IMG/VR virus record: IMGVR_UViG_3300036407_000017 | Span: 1 to 26,947 of that record | Source: a virus | Direction: 5' to 3' (one strand) | DNA length: 26,947 bases | Shown here: positions 14,409 to 21,726 of the stretch, piece after piece | Numbering within the stretch: the stretch's first letter is position 1 | Layout: every line of letters begins with the position of its first letter | Notes under the pieces: generated by a model | Database searches by the model: none | The model's input: only the letters and a program-made list of their open reading frames with translations | Told to the model about the DNA's origin: nothing | Position numbers and translations under genes: made by a program

Positions 14409-14992
14409 GTCCCGAACGCCCTGGCCTTGCAGAAGCGGGCATTGGCGAATTGAGTGCGGGCGGCCTGCACAGCCGCGCTGGTGCCTTGCCAGGCCTCTCC
14501 GGGCTCGTCGGTAAAGCCCTTGCCGTCACGCGTGAGCCACTTCCCATCCGGCCTGCGCAGCCCGACCCTGCCAGGGGCCGGTTTGGCAGCCCTATTGCTG
14601 TCCGGTCGGGTTTCGGGCTGCTGCGCGCTCACGCCAGGATCAGGCATCAGCGCAAGTGTGGTGCCGGGTGCCGCCTTGGCCGGCTCTGCCTCGATGGTTT
14701 CGGGTATGGCCGGCCGTAAAGGCGCCAGCTGTTTGGCAATATCCTTGGGCGTGGTGCCGAAGGCCTCTGCTATGACTTGCAGCGCTGCTGCATGGATGCG
14801 GTGCAGCTTGTCGAGGCGCTCTTGCGGCCAAGACTCGCGAGCCTTCCGCCGTTCGGCCAGGCGGGCATAGACTGTCGGCCGGGGCGTTCCGAGCTTCTCC
14901 GAGATCTCCTGGGCAGTAAGCCCATTATCCTCTAGGGCGTAGATCGCAGCCTTTTGCGTGGGATAGCCCAGATAGGGCGTCTGCTTGATCAT
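14405..14992 (-). CDS. HTH DNA-binding protein of the early operon
   Basis: This 195-residue protein has an N-terminal helix-turn-helix: LEDNGLTAQEISEKLGTPRP (residues 20-39) followed by TVYARLAERRK, the pattern of sigma-like or transposase-type HTH domains. A Pro/Ala-rich linker (about 90-140) leads to a C-terminal module with VGLRRPDGKWLTRDGKGF (residues 143-160), possibly a small beta fold. The combination suggests a bifunctional DNA-binding protein, but I recognise no characterised homologue. It overlaps the GcrA-like gene by 4 bp, placing two DNA-binding regulators together in the middle of the early operon. Confidence 0.75.
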   Translation of the reverse strand: MIKQTPYLGYPTQKAAIYALEDNGLTAQEISEKLGTPRPTVYARLAERRKARESWPQERLDKLHRIHAAALQVIAEAFGTTPKDIAKQLAPLRPAIPETIEAEPAKAAPGTTLALMPDPGVSAQQPETRPDSNRAAKPAPGRVGLRRPDGKWLTRDGKGFTDEPGEAWQGTSAAVQAARTQFANARFCKARAFGT

Positions 14993-15615
14993 GGGAGCAC
15001 CTTGGCGATACTGAGGCGCTGGTGATGATCGCAGTAAGGGTTTGGCTGGCCGCGACGGTCAAAGATGGTGACGGCGCAGCCGCAAAAGATCATCGGCGCC
15101 GTATCGAACAGCGGCCAGCGGCATTCCCCTTTTTCAAGATCGACAAGGCCGACCAGGCGGGCGCCTTCGGGTGCGCTCGCCGGGTCGAAATTGCGCTGCC
15201 GTGCGGTGGCCTGCAAATTGGCCTTGGCATGATCCTGCGCAGCAGCGGCGGGCGTATGGACCCAGCCTGTTACCAGCGACAGGCGTGGCAGATTGGGTTT
15301 GTCTCTAAGCGCTGCACCTTGTTTGGATGGTTTGTCTTGTTTGGTTCGGCCGTCCTTCGGGGCCTTGGCAGCGCGGTCTTCCTGGCGTTCGCGCAGTTGG
15401 GCCGTGCGGCCCTCGACACCATGCCGCGCATTGCCATAGGTGCCGCCGTTGGTCGAGATGTTGAGGCGGTGGCTTTTGCCCAGCACGGCGCTCCTCGTGA
15501 GCCCGCCGCCCATGATGGTACAAATCTGCCCGGCGCTGTTGTCTTGCGCGACGAGCAGCCTGAGGGTCGCAACGGCTTCCTCGGTCCAGTCGAAACGTTC
15601 GGCCGAATTGACCAT
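14989..15615 (-). CDS. GcrA-like cell-cycle transcription regulator, phage-encoded
   Basis: I chose the ATG at 15615, which overlaps the upstream stop (TGATG) and leaves 208 residues; the longer frame is a shadow. The N-terminus has the GcrA-type HTH: FDWTEEAVATLRLL (residues 8-21), then SAGQICTIMGGGLTRSAVLG (27-46) and KSHRLNI. The C-terminus has the GcrA signature GECRWPLFD, FCGCAV and PYCDHHQRL. Cellular GcrA of Caulobacter and its relatives binds sigma-70 holoenzyme and activates promoters bearing GANTC sites methylated by CcrM. A phage copy could redirect or compete for that circuit. The middle is Lys/Ala/Gln-rich and longer than usual. It is translated with the early operon, so it acts during lytic development. 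Confidence 0.85.
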   Translation of the reverse strand: MVNSAERFDWTEEAVATLRLLVAQDNSAGQICTIMGGGLTRSAVLGKSHRLNISTNGGTYGNARHGVEGRTAQLRERQEDRAAKAPKDGRTKQDKPSKQGAALRDKPNLPRLSLVTGWVHTPAAAAQDHAKANLQATARQRNFDPASAPEGARLVGLVDLEKGECRWPLFDTAPMIFCGCAVTIFDRRGQPNPYCDHHQRLSIAKVLP

Positions 15616-15887
15616 CACGCCACCCCGTCCAGTTCCGCGATCGCGCGATTGGCGGCGCGGTGGGCAATCTCCAGCGCACTCAGTTCGCGCCGGTCGTCGG
15701 CCATCTGGCGCCGCAGCCGGGCGATCTCCTCCTCGGTATTTTCCATGCGCAGATCGATAGCCTTGATCGCAGACGCCGAGCGCTGCGCCTCGGCCTCGAA
15801 ACCGGCGCGGGCGAAGGCCAGATGATCCAGCGGCGGATCGATCGGCCGGTTGTGCAGTTCGGCGCTGTTCCCCATTGCAGAAATCAT
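15615..15887 (-). CDS. Small coiled-coil early phage protein
   Basis: This 90-residue protein starts at an ATG preceded by GGGGGACC, 11 bp after the DUF3164 stop. Residues 30-80 form a continuous charged helix with heptad-like spacing (IDLRMENTEEEIARLRRQM, then DDRRELSALEIAHRAA), so it is likely a coiled-coil dimer. There is no membrane segment and no named family. It is coupled to the GcrA-like gene through a TGATG overlap, which could keep the two in a fixed ratio or mark them as partners. Confidence 0.72.
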   Translation of the reverse strand: MISAMGNSAELHNRPIDPPLDHLAFARAGFEAEAQRSASAIKAIDLRMENTEEEIARLRRQMADDRRELSALEIAHRAANRAIAELDGVA

Positions 15888-15898
15888 TTGGTCCCCCT

Positions 15899-16549
15899 TT
15901 AGGCCTGCGCAAGATCAATGGTGACCGCCGTCCAAGGGGCGGTCGTCGATGCCCGCTCGTAGAAGCGGATGTATTGCTTGGAGCCCGTGATCCGGATGGC
16001 ATCATGGATCGCTTCCATGGCCCTCACCCAGCGCTCGTCCTGGATGTCGAGATGAAACAGGGAATAGAGTTCGGCCTTGTTGATCTGGCCCTCTTTTTCG
16101 ACCTTGAAGGCGCGCAGGATAATGGCCCGGATCTCGGGCTTGCCTTCGTCGGTCCATTCCACCAGGCACTCGTCGATCAATGTCTTGGCCTGCTGCAGTT
16201 CGGGACCGAAATCGATCTGGTCCGCGATCTGGATTTGCACCTTGGCCAGGCCATCGCGCTGCTGATAGGTTCGGTTGCCCTTGGTGCCGCCGCGCTTGAC
16301 CTGGTAGCGTTCTGCCAGGAGGGCATCGAGGGCGGACAAGTCGTCGAAGGTATGGCCCTTGAACCGGCCGATCTGGGCAGAAAGCGAGCGCGCGTGACCC
16401 ATGATCAGGCGCACGGCCTGATCCTCCAGCATGTGCTGCGGCTTCACCAGTTCCAGGGGAACGAAACCGCCCCTGGCATCGGGCATGTAGTGCTTGCCGT
16501 TGATGATGACGGTACCGTTCGCCGCCGCGGGCTGGTCAACTTCCGACAT
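15899..16549 (-). CDS. DUF3164 protein of Mu-like phages
   Basis: The ATG at 16549, with AAGGAG 8 nt upstream, is preferred over the ATG at 16567. The 216-residue protein carries the conserved opening YMPDARGGFVPLELVKPQHM (about residues 22-41) and the central LLAERYQVKRGGTKGNRTY. Both are typical of DUF3164, which is sometimes mislabelled sulfate transporter in Mu-like prophages although it has no membrane helix. Its C-terminal part, with YSLFHLDIQDERWVRAMEAI, is also conserved. The family always sits in the early region between the transposition genes and gemA, and the function is unknown. The start overlaps the upstream gene by 14 bp. Confidence 0.9.
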   Translation of the reverse strand: MSEVDQPAAANGTVIINGKHYMPDARGGFVPLELVKPQHMLEDQAVRLIMGHARSLSAQIGRFKGHTFDDLSALDALLAERYQVKRGGTKGNRTYQQRDGLAKVQIQIADQIDFGPELQQAKTLIDECLVEWTDEGKPEIRAIILRAFKVEKEGQINKAELYSLFHLDIQDERWVRAMEAIHDAIRITGSKQYIRFYERASTTAPWTAVTIDLAQA

Positions 16550-16901
16550 GCGCAAACTCCTTTTCAAAGATGGTTTTGAGGACGTTCAAGGCCAGATGAG
16601 TGGCCAGCCGCGCGTCGCGGTTGGCATCGACAAGGGCGTCGGTGGTTTGCCCGGCGGGCGTATCCAGCAGATTAGTCTGCGCCCGGCAGGCCTCGTCATG
16701 GCGCAGCAGGACGCTTGCCACGGCGGCCGCCAGGCGGGCATTGAGGGGCGGCGCGTGTTCCAGCGCATCAATCTGCTGGTCGAGGCCAATCAGGCACCCG
16801 GCCATTGCAAGGACTTCACGGTCTGTGGCCCGGAAGCGGGTCGGCGTGGCGAGCAACCGCCGTGCCACGGCAAGGGCGTCGATATCGTCCGGGCTGCTCA
16901 A
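16536..16901 (-). CDS. Small helical early phage protein
   Basis: This 121-residue, strongly helical protein begins MSSPDDIDALAVARRLLATP and ends TIFEKEFAHVGS. It contains one Cys-bearing helix (EVLAMAGCLIGLDQQIDAL) and Ala/Arg-rich helices (ARLAAAVASVLLRHDEACRA). It is coupled to the next gene by a 14-bp overlap and to the previous one by ATGA. No family or function is recognised. The consistent frame, codon use and coupling support it. Confidence 0.72.
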   Translation of the reverse strand: MSSPDDIDALAVARRLLATPTRFRATDREVLAMAGCLIGLDQQIDALEHAPPLNARLAAAVASVLLRHDEACRAQTNLLDTPAGQTTDALVDANRDARLATHLALNVLKTIFEKEFAHVGS

Positions 16902-17290
16902 AACACACCGCCTGGCATGGCCGGATCGTTCGCAGGTTGAGGATGATAGGAGCCGGTGAAGACGAGCACATTGGACGGCACGATCGGCGCGACCGGCGCG
17001 GCTGGTGCTCCGATGACCCGGTCGAACAATGTCATGGCTTCACGCAGGAGCTTGGCGCTCTGCTCCAGCTGCTGCTGCAGGCCCTCGACGATTCCCGCCG
17101 TCTCACGCTCGTGCGCCATGATGTCGAGGCGGATATTGGCAAGCGCAAAGTTCGACGCGATCAGCAGGCGCTCGAACGCCTGGGGGTCCGTGATGGGCCT
17201 GACGCCAGTGCGGTGATAGTTCCAGGTAATCATGGTTTCCCGCAAGGCATCCTGCAGTTCCATGAGCTCGGCGGCGAACCTATTGGCCAT
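16898..17290 (-). CDS. Small early phage protein, helical with Pro-rich tail
   Basis: The 130-residue product begins MANRFAAELMELQDALRETM. It has a long helical segment from about 50 to 92 (NIRLDIMAHERETAGIVEGL, then QQQLEQSAKLLREAM) and ends in a Pro/Ala-rich stretch with VLVFTGSYHPQPAND. There is no transmembrane helix. It overlaps the upstream gene by 11 bp and the downstream gene by 4 bp. I do not recognise a family; an accessory role in transposition or replication is only suggested by position. Confidence 0.72.
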   Translation of the reverse strand: MANRFAAELMELQDALRETMITWNYHRTGVRPITDPQAFERLLIASNFALANIRLDIMAHERETAGIVEGLQQQLEQSAKLLREAMTLFDRVIGAPAAPVAPIVPSNVLVFTGSYHPQPANDPAMPGGVF

Positions 17291-17693
17291 CGGTTCCTCC
17301 TTGGCGAAAATTGGGGCACCCCGCGCGGCAGGCCCGATACATGCGGGCCCGCAGCGAACTGGTCGGGGCGTTGGGCTTGTCCTGCCAGTCGAGGCACGTC
17401 TTGCGGCTCATGGGGCGGCCCAGTCCGGGGCACTGGACGGTTTCGCCCAGCAATTCGCCCATGACCTTCTGGCGGACCTTGTCGACGTCGCCCTGGTAGG
17501 TGTTAGACAGCACCGTCGACACCAGCGAGCCGGAATAGCCGATGGCATCGCCCGCGCCCTTGAGGCGCTTGCGGTCCGCCAGTTCGGCCAGGGCAATGAC
17601 CCAGTCGGGACAATGCTCGCCCCAGGCCAGCCTTGCCTTGTCCACGAAGCTGCGCTGATCCATGCGGGCGCCGGGTGCGGGGCCGCGGTTCAT
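17280..17693 (-). CDS. XRE-like DNA-binding protein with Cys motif
   Basis: This 137-residue protein (an in-frame ATG at residue 11 is an alternative start) contains a helix-turn-helix around KGAGDAIGYSGSLVSTVLSN (residues 45-64) followed by TYQGDVDKVRQKV, resembling XRE-type domains. The C-terminus has four cysteines, C88, C100, C122 and C126 (VQCPGL, KTCLDW, YRACRAGCPNF), spaced as a possible zinc site. Proteins of this layout are common in the early region of Mu-like phages between the B gene and DUF3164. Its targets are unknown. It overlaps both neighbours (ATGA upstream, 11 bp downstream). Confidence 0.78.
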   Translation of the reverse strand: MNRGPAPGARMDQRSFVDKARLAWGEHCPDWVIALAELADRKRLKGAGDAIGYSGSLVSTVLSNTYQGDVDKVRQKVMGELLGETVQCPGLGRPMSRKTCLDWQDKPNAPTSSLRARMYRACRAGCPNFRQGGTDGQ

Positions 17694-18274
17694 GGCGCCA
17701 CCTCATCGGCCTGAACGATCGAAACGCAGACGGCGCGCCGGTTTGGATCGACGGGCACGAGCGCCTCGTAGAGCCGCGGTGCAAGTGGTCCGGTATTGTG
17801 AGCGGGCAGCAGGCGCAGGCCCCGCTCGTCCTCACGCAGCACTCCAGCCCGCACCAGTGCGGATAGATAGTTTTCGATGCTGTCGTCCAGCTTCAAGCTT
17901 TGCGTGGACGCCAGGAGGCGCAATTCGGACCGGCCAATGCCGTTGCGGCCCGACGAGCCCCGCAGCACGTTCCAAACCTGCTGTTGCCCCTGGTCAGCAA
18001 GGGGCTGGGCGCCCTTGGGCGGCAACTCCGGTACTGGCTTGACCAGAAGGTAACGCCCGGACCGGGCCTGTCCTTCGATGACGCCTTCGGCCAGCAGAAA
18101 GCGGATGAAGCTCCTGCCGGCGCCCAGGTAATGCACCTGCGCGGCGCGGCGCAGTTCCCCAATGGTGAAACGCTCGCCCACCTCGACCATCGAGGCGAGG
18201 GTGCGGGCGAGCAGTTCCAACGCGCTTGGTGCCGTTTCGCCCTTGGCCAGGCTGATTTCAAGCTTGATGGCCAT
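17690..18274 (-). CDS. Winged-helix-like early protein after the MuB homologue
   Basis: The 194-residue product starts at an ATG overlapping the MuB-like stop (TAATG). Two segments look like winged helices: FTIGELRRAAQVHYLGAGRS (residues 36-55) leading into FIRFLLAEGVIEGQAR, and GIGRSELRLLASTQSLK (around 110-127) leading into LVRAGVLREDERGLRLLPA. The rest holds short basic and proline-rich linkers. It belongs to the transposition operon and is coupled to the ATPase, so an accessory role in transposition or replication is a fair guess, but the family has no known function that I can name. Confidence 0.75.
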   Translation of the reverse strand: MAIKLEISLAKGETAPSALELLARTLASMVEVGERFTIGELRRAAQVHYLGAGRSFIRFLLAEGVIEGQARSGRYLLVKPVPELPPKGAQPLADQGQQQVWNVLRGSSGRNGIGRSELRLLASTQSLKLDDSIENYLSALVRAGVLREDERGLRLLPAHNTGPLAPRLYEALVPVDPNRRAVCVSIVQADEVAP

Positions 18275-19017
18275 TACGCAGCCCGCCCATGGCGACGGGG
18301 CGCAGCGCCGGTAAACAGGCGCCCGCCATAGCTTGAAGCATCCAGACGATCCAAGCCCTCGCGTCGGGCAAAGCTTGCCACGTCATGCAGCGAAACCACG
18401 ATGCGGCGCGCGCGCCCTTCCGCTTGCTGGCGGATCAGGTCGAGCAGATCGGCGCCAAGCTCAAGCTTGGGGCACACGATGCCGGCAAGTGCCGCCGTGT
18501 CGTCCTGATCGCATGGTTCGGCCAGTACCCAGTCCAGCACCCGGTTGTGGACGCGCTCGAATTCGGCCAGCTTCTGCGGCAGCAATTCCTCGCCAACCAG
18601 CAAGACTGGAACTTGCGTGGTTTCGTAGATGTCGCGGACCAGTTCGATTGCGCGGATATCGACCAGCACATCGGCCTCGTCGATGATCAGCGGCCGGTCC
18701 GGATTGTTGCCGAGGACCGTAATGATCTCTCCCATCAGATGGGCGATCGTGCCGCGTGGCCGGGGCATGCCGAGCTCGATCAGCAGCTGCTCGCAAAAGG
18801 TTTTGCGTGTCCAGTAGTTGCGCGCCTCGATGTAGATGGCGCCCAACTCGTTCTGTGCGTATTGGCAGGCGATCGTCTTGCCGAAACCCGATGGTTCCGA
18901 CATGACGCCCAGGCCCGGCAGGCCGGGTGGGCGGGCGATGAGCGTCTCCAGCAGCACCATGGCGGCTGTGACGTTCTTGAGAACCGCAATGGTTTGCGGC
19001 GTAGGCGTGGTCGTCAT
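18274..19017 (-). CDS. MuB-type transposition ATPase (AAA)
   Basis: The ATG at 19017 with GAGAGGG 11 nt upstream is preferred; a GTG at 19041 would add eight residues but lacks a well-spaced site. The 247-residue protein has Walker A SEPSGFGKT (residues 40-48) and Walker B PLIIDEADVL (109-118), then sensor-like LLVGEELLPQKL and the C-terminal AAA lid with a basic end. MuB-type proteins bind ATP and DNA, capture target DNA and stimulate the transposase. The C-terminal DNA-binding domain seems shorter than in Mu. The gene follows the transposase after a 67-nt gap that contains a stem-loop. Confidence 0.9.
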   Translation of the reverse strand: MTTTPTPQTIAVLKNVTAAMVLLETLIARPPGLPGLGVMSEPSGFGKTIACQYAQNELGAIYIEARNYWTRKTFCEQLLIELGMPRPRGTIAHLMGEIITVLGNNPDRPLIIDEADVLVDIRAIELVRDIYETTQVPVLLVGEELLPQKLAEFERVHNRVLDWVLAEPCDQDDTAALAGIVCPKLELGADLLDLIRQQAEGRARRIVVSLHDVASFARREGLDRLDASSYGGRLFTGAAPRRHGRAA

Positions 19018-19053
19018 TTTGTGGATGTCCCTCTCCGACACGTGTTCGCATTA

Positions 19054-19071
19054 CCTGGCTCCGCAGCCAGG
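19054..19071. other. Stem-loop between transposase and ATPase genes
   Basis: CCTGGCT (19054-19060), CCGC and AGCCAGG (19065-19071) form a perfect 7-bp stem with a 4-nt loop, centred in the only sizeable gap of the early operon. No T-run follows in the direction of transcription, so it is not a standard terminator. It could stall processing or ribosomes and set the ratio of transposase to ATPase. The hairpin is seen; the function is inferred. Confidence 0.45.
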
Positions 19072-19084
19072 GCCTTCGCGGGGG

Positions 19085-21280
19085 TCACTGCCCCGCCGCT
19101 TCCGCTCTTTCGCGCATCCTCTTCATGGCTTTGAATTCAGGATCGGCCTGATATCCACCCAGCCAGCGCGCCTCCTCCGGCGCTACAGGCTCGGCAGCGG
19201 CGATCCGCCCCTCGATGGAAAGCGCGCGGGCGAACCGCTGCTCGCGCGTTTCGGTGGTCCGCAATTGGCGGACATTGCGCGGCAATGGAGCCGCCGCAGG
19301 CTTGGCCAGCAGTTCGGCATGCCGCTTCGCCTGTTCGACTGATTGCGGACGCGCCTCGTGGCTGGCGCCGGCCAAGCTCGCCGCACGAAGCGCTGCTGTG
19401 TCGTGCGGCACGGACGGGCGTTCGAACGCGACAAGATTTCCGGCGCGGCGCTGGCCGGCCGCGCGTTGCGCATCGGCGATGTCACGCGGGCCAATCTTGC
19501 GCATGGCCGCCCGGATGGGCTTGAGATTGCCGTCCAGGAAGGCCTTTTGCTGCGCCTTGACTTGACCAGCCACAACTACCGGATCAAGTCCGCTGAGCAG
19601 CGGGCAGATGGCATGGCCAAGGAAAGTTTCCTGGTCCAGCGCGTAGACGTATAGGCGCCCCAGATCGGCAGGATCGTGACGGCAGAACACGTCCGTTCCC
19701 GGCATTACGGTGCCGATCAGGTAATGCTCGCCATTCACCCGGATGCCGGTCTTTGTGACCTTGCGTTGTCCGTCGCTGCCCACGACCGGCGCGAGAAGCA
19801 GATCAAGTCCGCGCAGTTCCTCGATGCGGCGGATCGGCCCGGCGAAGCTGGCGGCCTTTGCGAACGGCGTCATGCCGCCAAGGCCATCATGCGCGGTGTG
19901 GGCGTAGTTGGTTCCTGCCCAATCGTCGGCATAGGCCTGGATGTCGGCATCGGCCATGTCGGCGTCGAACAGATGGGCGTCGTCCTCGCCCAGGCGCCGG
20001 GAAAACGCCTTGCGATTCTCGATGACCTTGCGCTGCGCAACAGAGTGGCCGACGAAACCAGGCAGGCGCGCAGCAAAGTCCCGCTGAAACGTGCCGATCA
20101 CACGTTCGACGATGGCCTTGGCGCGCGGCGTATAGGGTGGCGAAAGCTCGATCTCGATACCGAGCCCGGACAGGAGGCGCCCAATTGCATGGGCGGTGAA
20201 GTCCGAGCCGTTATCGGTCTTGATGCGTTCGGGAACACCCCAGGCGAGCAGGCACTTCCGGATCAGGACGCTCACTGCAGCGGCGCGCGGTGTCTCGGTA
20301 ACGAGAATGATGCACCGCCGCGAAAACACATCGATCGCAGCATAGATGGTCGGGCGACGCCCTTCCGTCGTGATCGCATCGAGCGGGCTGGCGTCGATCT
20401 GCCAGACTTCATTGAGCCGGTCGGCCCGTTGGGTGCCAATGGCGACGAACTCATATTTGCTGCGATAGCCGTCCGGGTCCGCGAGCTTGGCCAGCTCGTT
20501 GCGATACTGCGTTTTCCAACTTTTGAGGGCGCGTTGGAACGCGCGAATCGGTGGTACCGGCACTGTCTTGCCTTTGCGGACCGGCAGGCCCTGCGGATAG
20601 CGCGCTGCCACCATGTCGAGCACGGTTTCAGCCTTGGTCAGCGGCTGCTTGGCCAGGACGGCAAGGATCAGCGTCTTGACCGCTCCACCATCGGCAAGGT
20701 CCAGGACGCCCGTCCCGGCGCGATTGCGGGCAGCTTCCACGCCAAGGCGCAACTCGTTTGTGCGGGCGGTCTTGCGCCAGCGCGCCAGGGTCGGTGCACT
20801 GATCGCCTTGACCGTCTGGCGCACCCAAGGCGCCACGACGATGTGCCCTCCATTGTAGAGCGAGGAAAGATAAGTGTCCGAAGCGATGACCGACAACGCA
20901 GACTCGCTGCGGAGCCGGTCGGCCAGTCCGACAAGAACCAGGCGGGCATCACGTTGGCGCCGTGCCGAGCCGGTGAGGCCCTCGTCGGCTGGTATCGATG
21001 GACGCGGTGGCTTGAGTGCCGAGACGAAGCTGGCGGCATAGGCCAGCCGCGTCGGAAGCGGCAACAAGTCCAAATGGTATTCAAGCCCGCCGCCGCCCTC
21101 GCGGCCCTGACGGGGCCGGGCTTGCGCGCAGCGCGTCGCCCAGCCCTCGCGTTCGGCCAGCTTCTGGATGCCGCGCTGGGTGGCAGGCAGCCCGGGCATC
21201 GCGCCTTCCACTGCGCGATCCGCCAATTCGCCCGCTGTAAACCAAACCTGCATGGTCCGGCTCGCTTCGCCTTGGTTCAT
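19085..21280 (-). CDS. MuA-type DD(35)E transposase
   Basis: This 731-residue protein performs donor cleavage and strand transfer during phage integration and replicative transposition. Residues 11-50 match the Mu DNA-binding HTH (WFTAGELADRAVEGAM, then GLPATQRGIQKLAEREGW). The integrase core shows WQIDASPLD with Asp296, TDNGSDF with Asp356 and PRAKAIVERVIGTFQ with Glu392. Exactly 35 residues separate the last two, a classic DD(35)E triad. The C-terminal domain is basic and should bind the ATPase. It is longer than MuA (663 residues), partly from extra C-terminal sequence. The ATG overlaps the upstream stop (ATGA). All catalytic residues are present, so the element may still transpose. Confidence 0.95.
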   Translation of the reverse strand: MNQGEASRTMQVWFTAGELADRAVEGAMPGLPATQRGIQKLAEREGWATRCAQARPRQGREGGGGLEYHLDLLPLPTRLAYAASFVSALKPPRPSIPADEGLTGSARRQRDARLVLVGLADRLRSESALSVIASDTYLSSLYNGGHIVVAPWVRQTVKAISAPTLARWRKTARTNELRLGVEAARNRAGTGVLDLADGGAVKTLILAVLAKQPLTKAETVLDMVAARYPQGLPVRKGKTVPVPPIRAFQRALKSWKTQYRNELAKLADPDGYRSKYEFVAIGTQRADRLNEVWQIDASPLDAITTEGRRPTIYAAIDVFSRRCIILVTETPRAAAVSVLIRKCLLAWGVPERIKTDNGSDFTAHAIGRLLSGLGIEIELSPPYTPRAKAIVERVIGTFQRDFAARLPGFVGHSVAQRKVIENRKAFSRRLGEDDAHLFDADMADADIQAYADDWAGTNYAHTAHDGLGGMTPFAKAASFAGPIRRIEELRGLDLLLAPVVGSDGQRKVTKTGIRVNGEHYLIGTVMPGTDVFCRHDPADLGRLYVYALDQETFLGHAICPLLSGLDPVVVAGQVKAQQKAFLDGNLKPIRAAMRKIGPRDIADAQRAAGQRRAGNLVAFERPSVPHDTAALRAASLAGASHEARPQSVEQAKRHAELLAKPAAAPLPRNVRQLRTTETREQRFARALSIEGRIAAAEPVAPEEARWLGGYQADPEFKAMKRMRERAEAAGQ

Positions 21281-21726
21281 GACGAAGCCTTCCAGCGCAG
21301 TTCAAGCGCCTTTTTCTTCCGGTCGATCTGTTCTTGATGTTCGCGGATAAGTTGCAGGCCGATCAGCGCCTCATATCGCTGGTCTACCGCGATCATGCCC
21401 ACGCGGTCGGCTACGAAGCCGACCAGGTCACGGCGGCCCGTTACCTCGATAAGTGCAATGAAGCGGTCGAGCGGGATGGTGTGCGGCTTGCCCTCGGCTG
21501 CATAGGCGTCGAGCGTGGCCTTGCCGATCGGCGTGCCCAGGCGCTTGCTCATGAGCTCCGCGATCTGGGCACGGCTTTGCAGGCAATCGTCCAGCGCAGC
21601 CTTGATGGCGCGCGCCACCTGGCTGCCCAGGGTGTTTCCCTCGATCGCCACGGTCGGCCGCTCCGCTACTGCGGGCAGCTGGAAATCCAATATGTCGCCC
21701 ATGGCGCCATTCTTGATGCGCGCCAT
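21277..21726 (-). CDS. HTH protein upstream of the transposase
   Basis: This 149-residue protein has a central helical DNA-binding region, SRAQIAELMSKRLGTPIGKA (residues 51-70) followed by PLDRFIALIEVTGRRDLVG, resembling the HTH proteins encoded just before the A gene in alphaproteobacterial Mu-like phages. The C-terminus is a long basic helix (LIREHQEQIDRKKKALELR). An in-frame ATG at residue 9 (MGDILDF) is an alternative start. It overlaps the ParB-like stop by one base (TGATG) and the transposase by ATGA. Its function is unknown, but the context is transposition control. Confidence 0.8.
   Translation of the reverse strand: MARIKNGAMGDILDFQLPAVAERPTVAIEGNTLGSQVARAIKAALDDCLQSRAQIAELMSKRLGTPIGKATLDAYAAEGKPHTIPLDRFIALIEVTGRRDLVGFVADRVGMIAVDQRYEALIGLQLIREHQEQIDRKKKALELRWKASS

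Noticed and set aside
15616-16005. Upstream extension of the GcrA-like frame
   Set aside because: The GcrA homology starts just after the ATG at 15615, and the extension is out of frame with the coiled-coil gene that fills this region.
19676-21337. 553-residue plus-strand ORF opposite the transposase
   Set aside because: It is antisense to a well-supported MuA-type gene; long antisense frames are expected in GC-rich coding DNA, and its sequence shows no domain.
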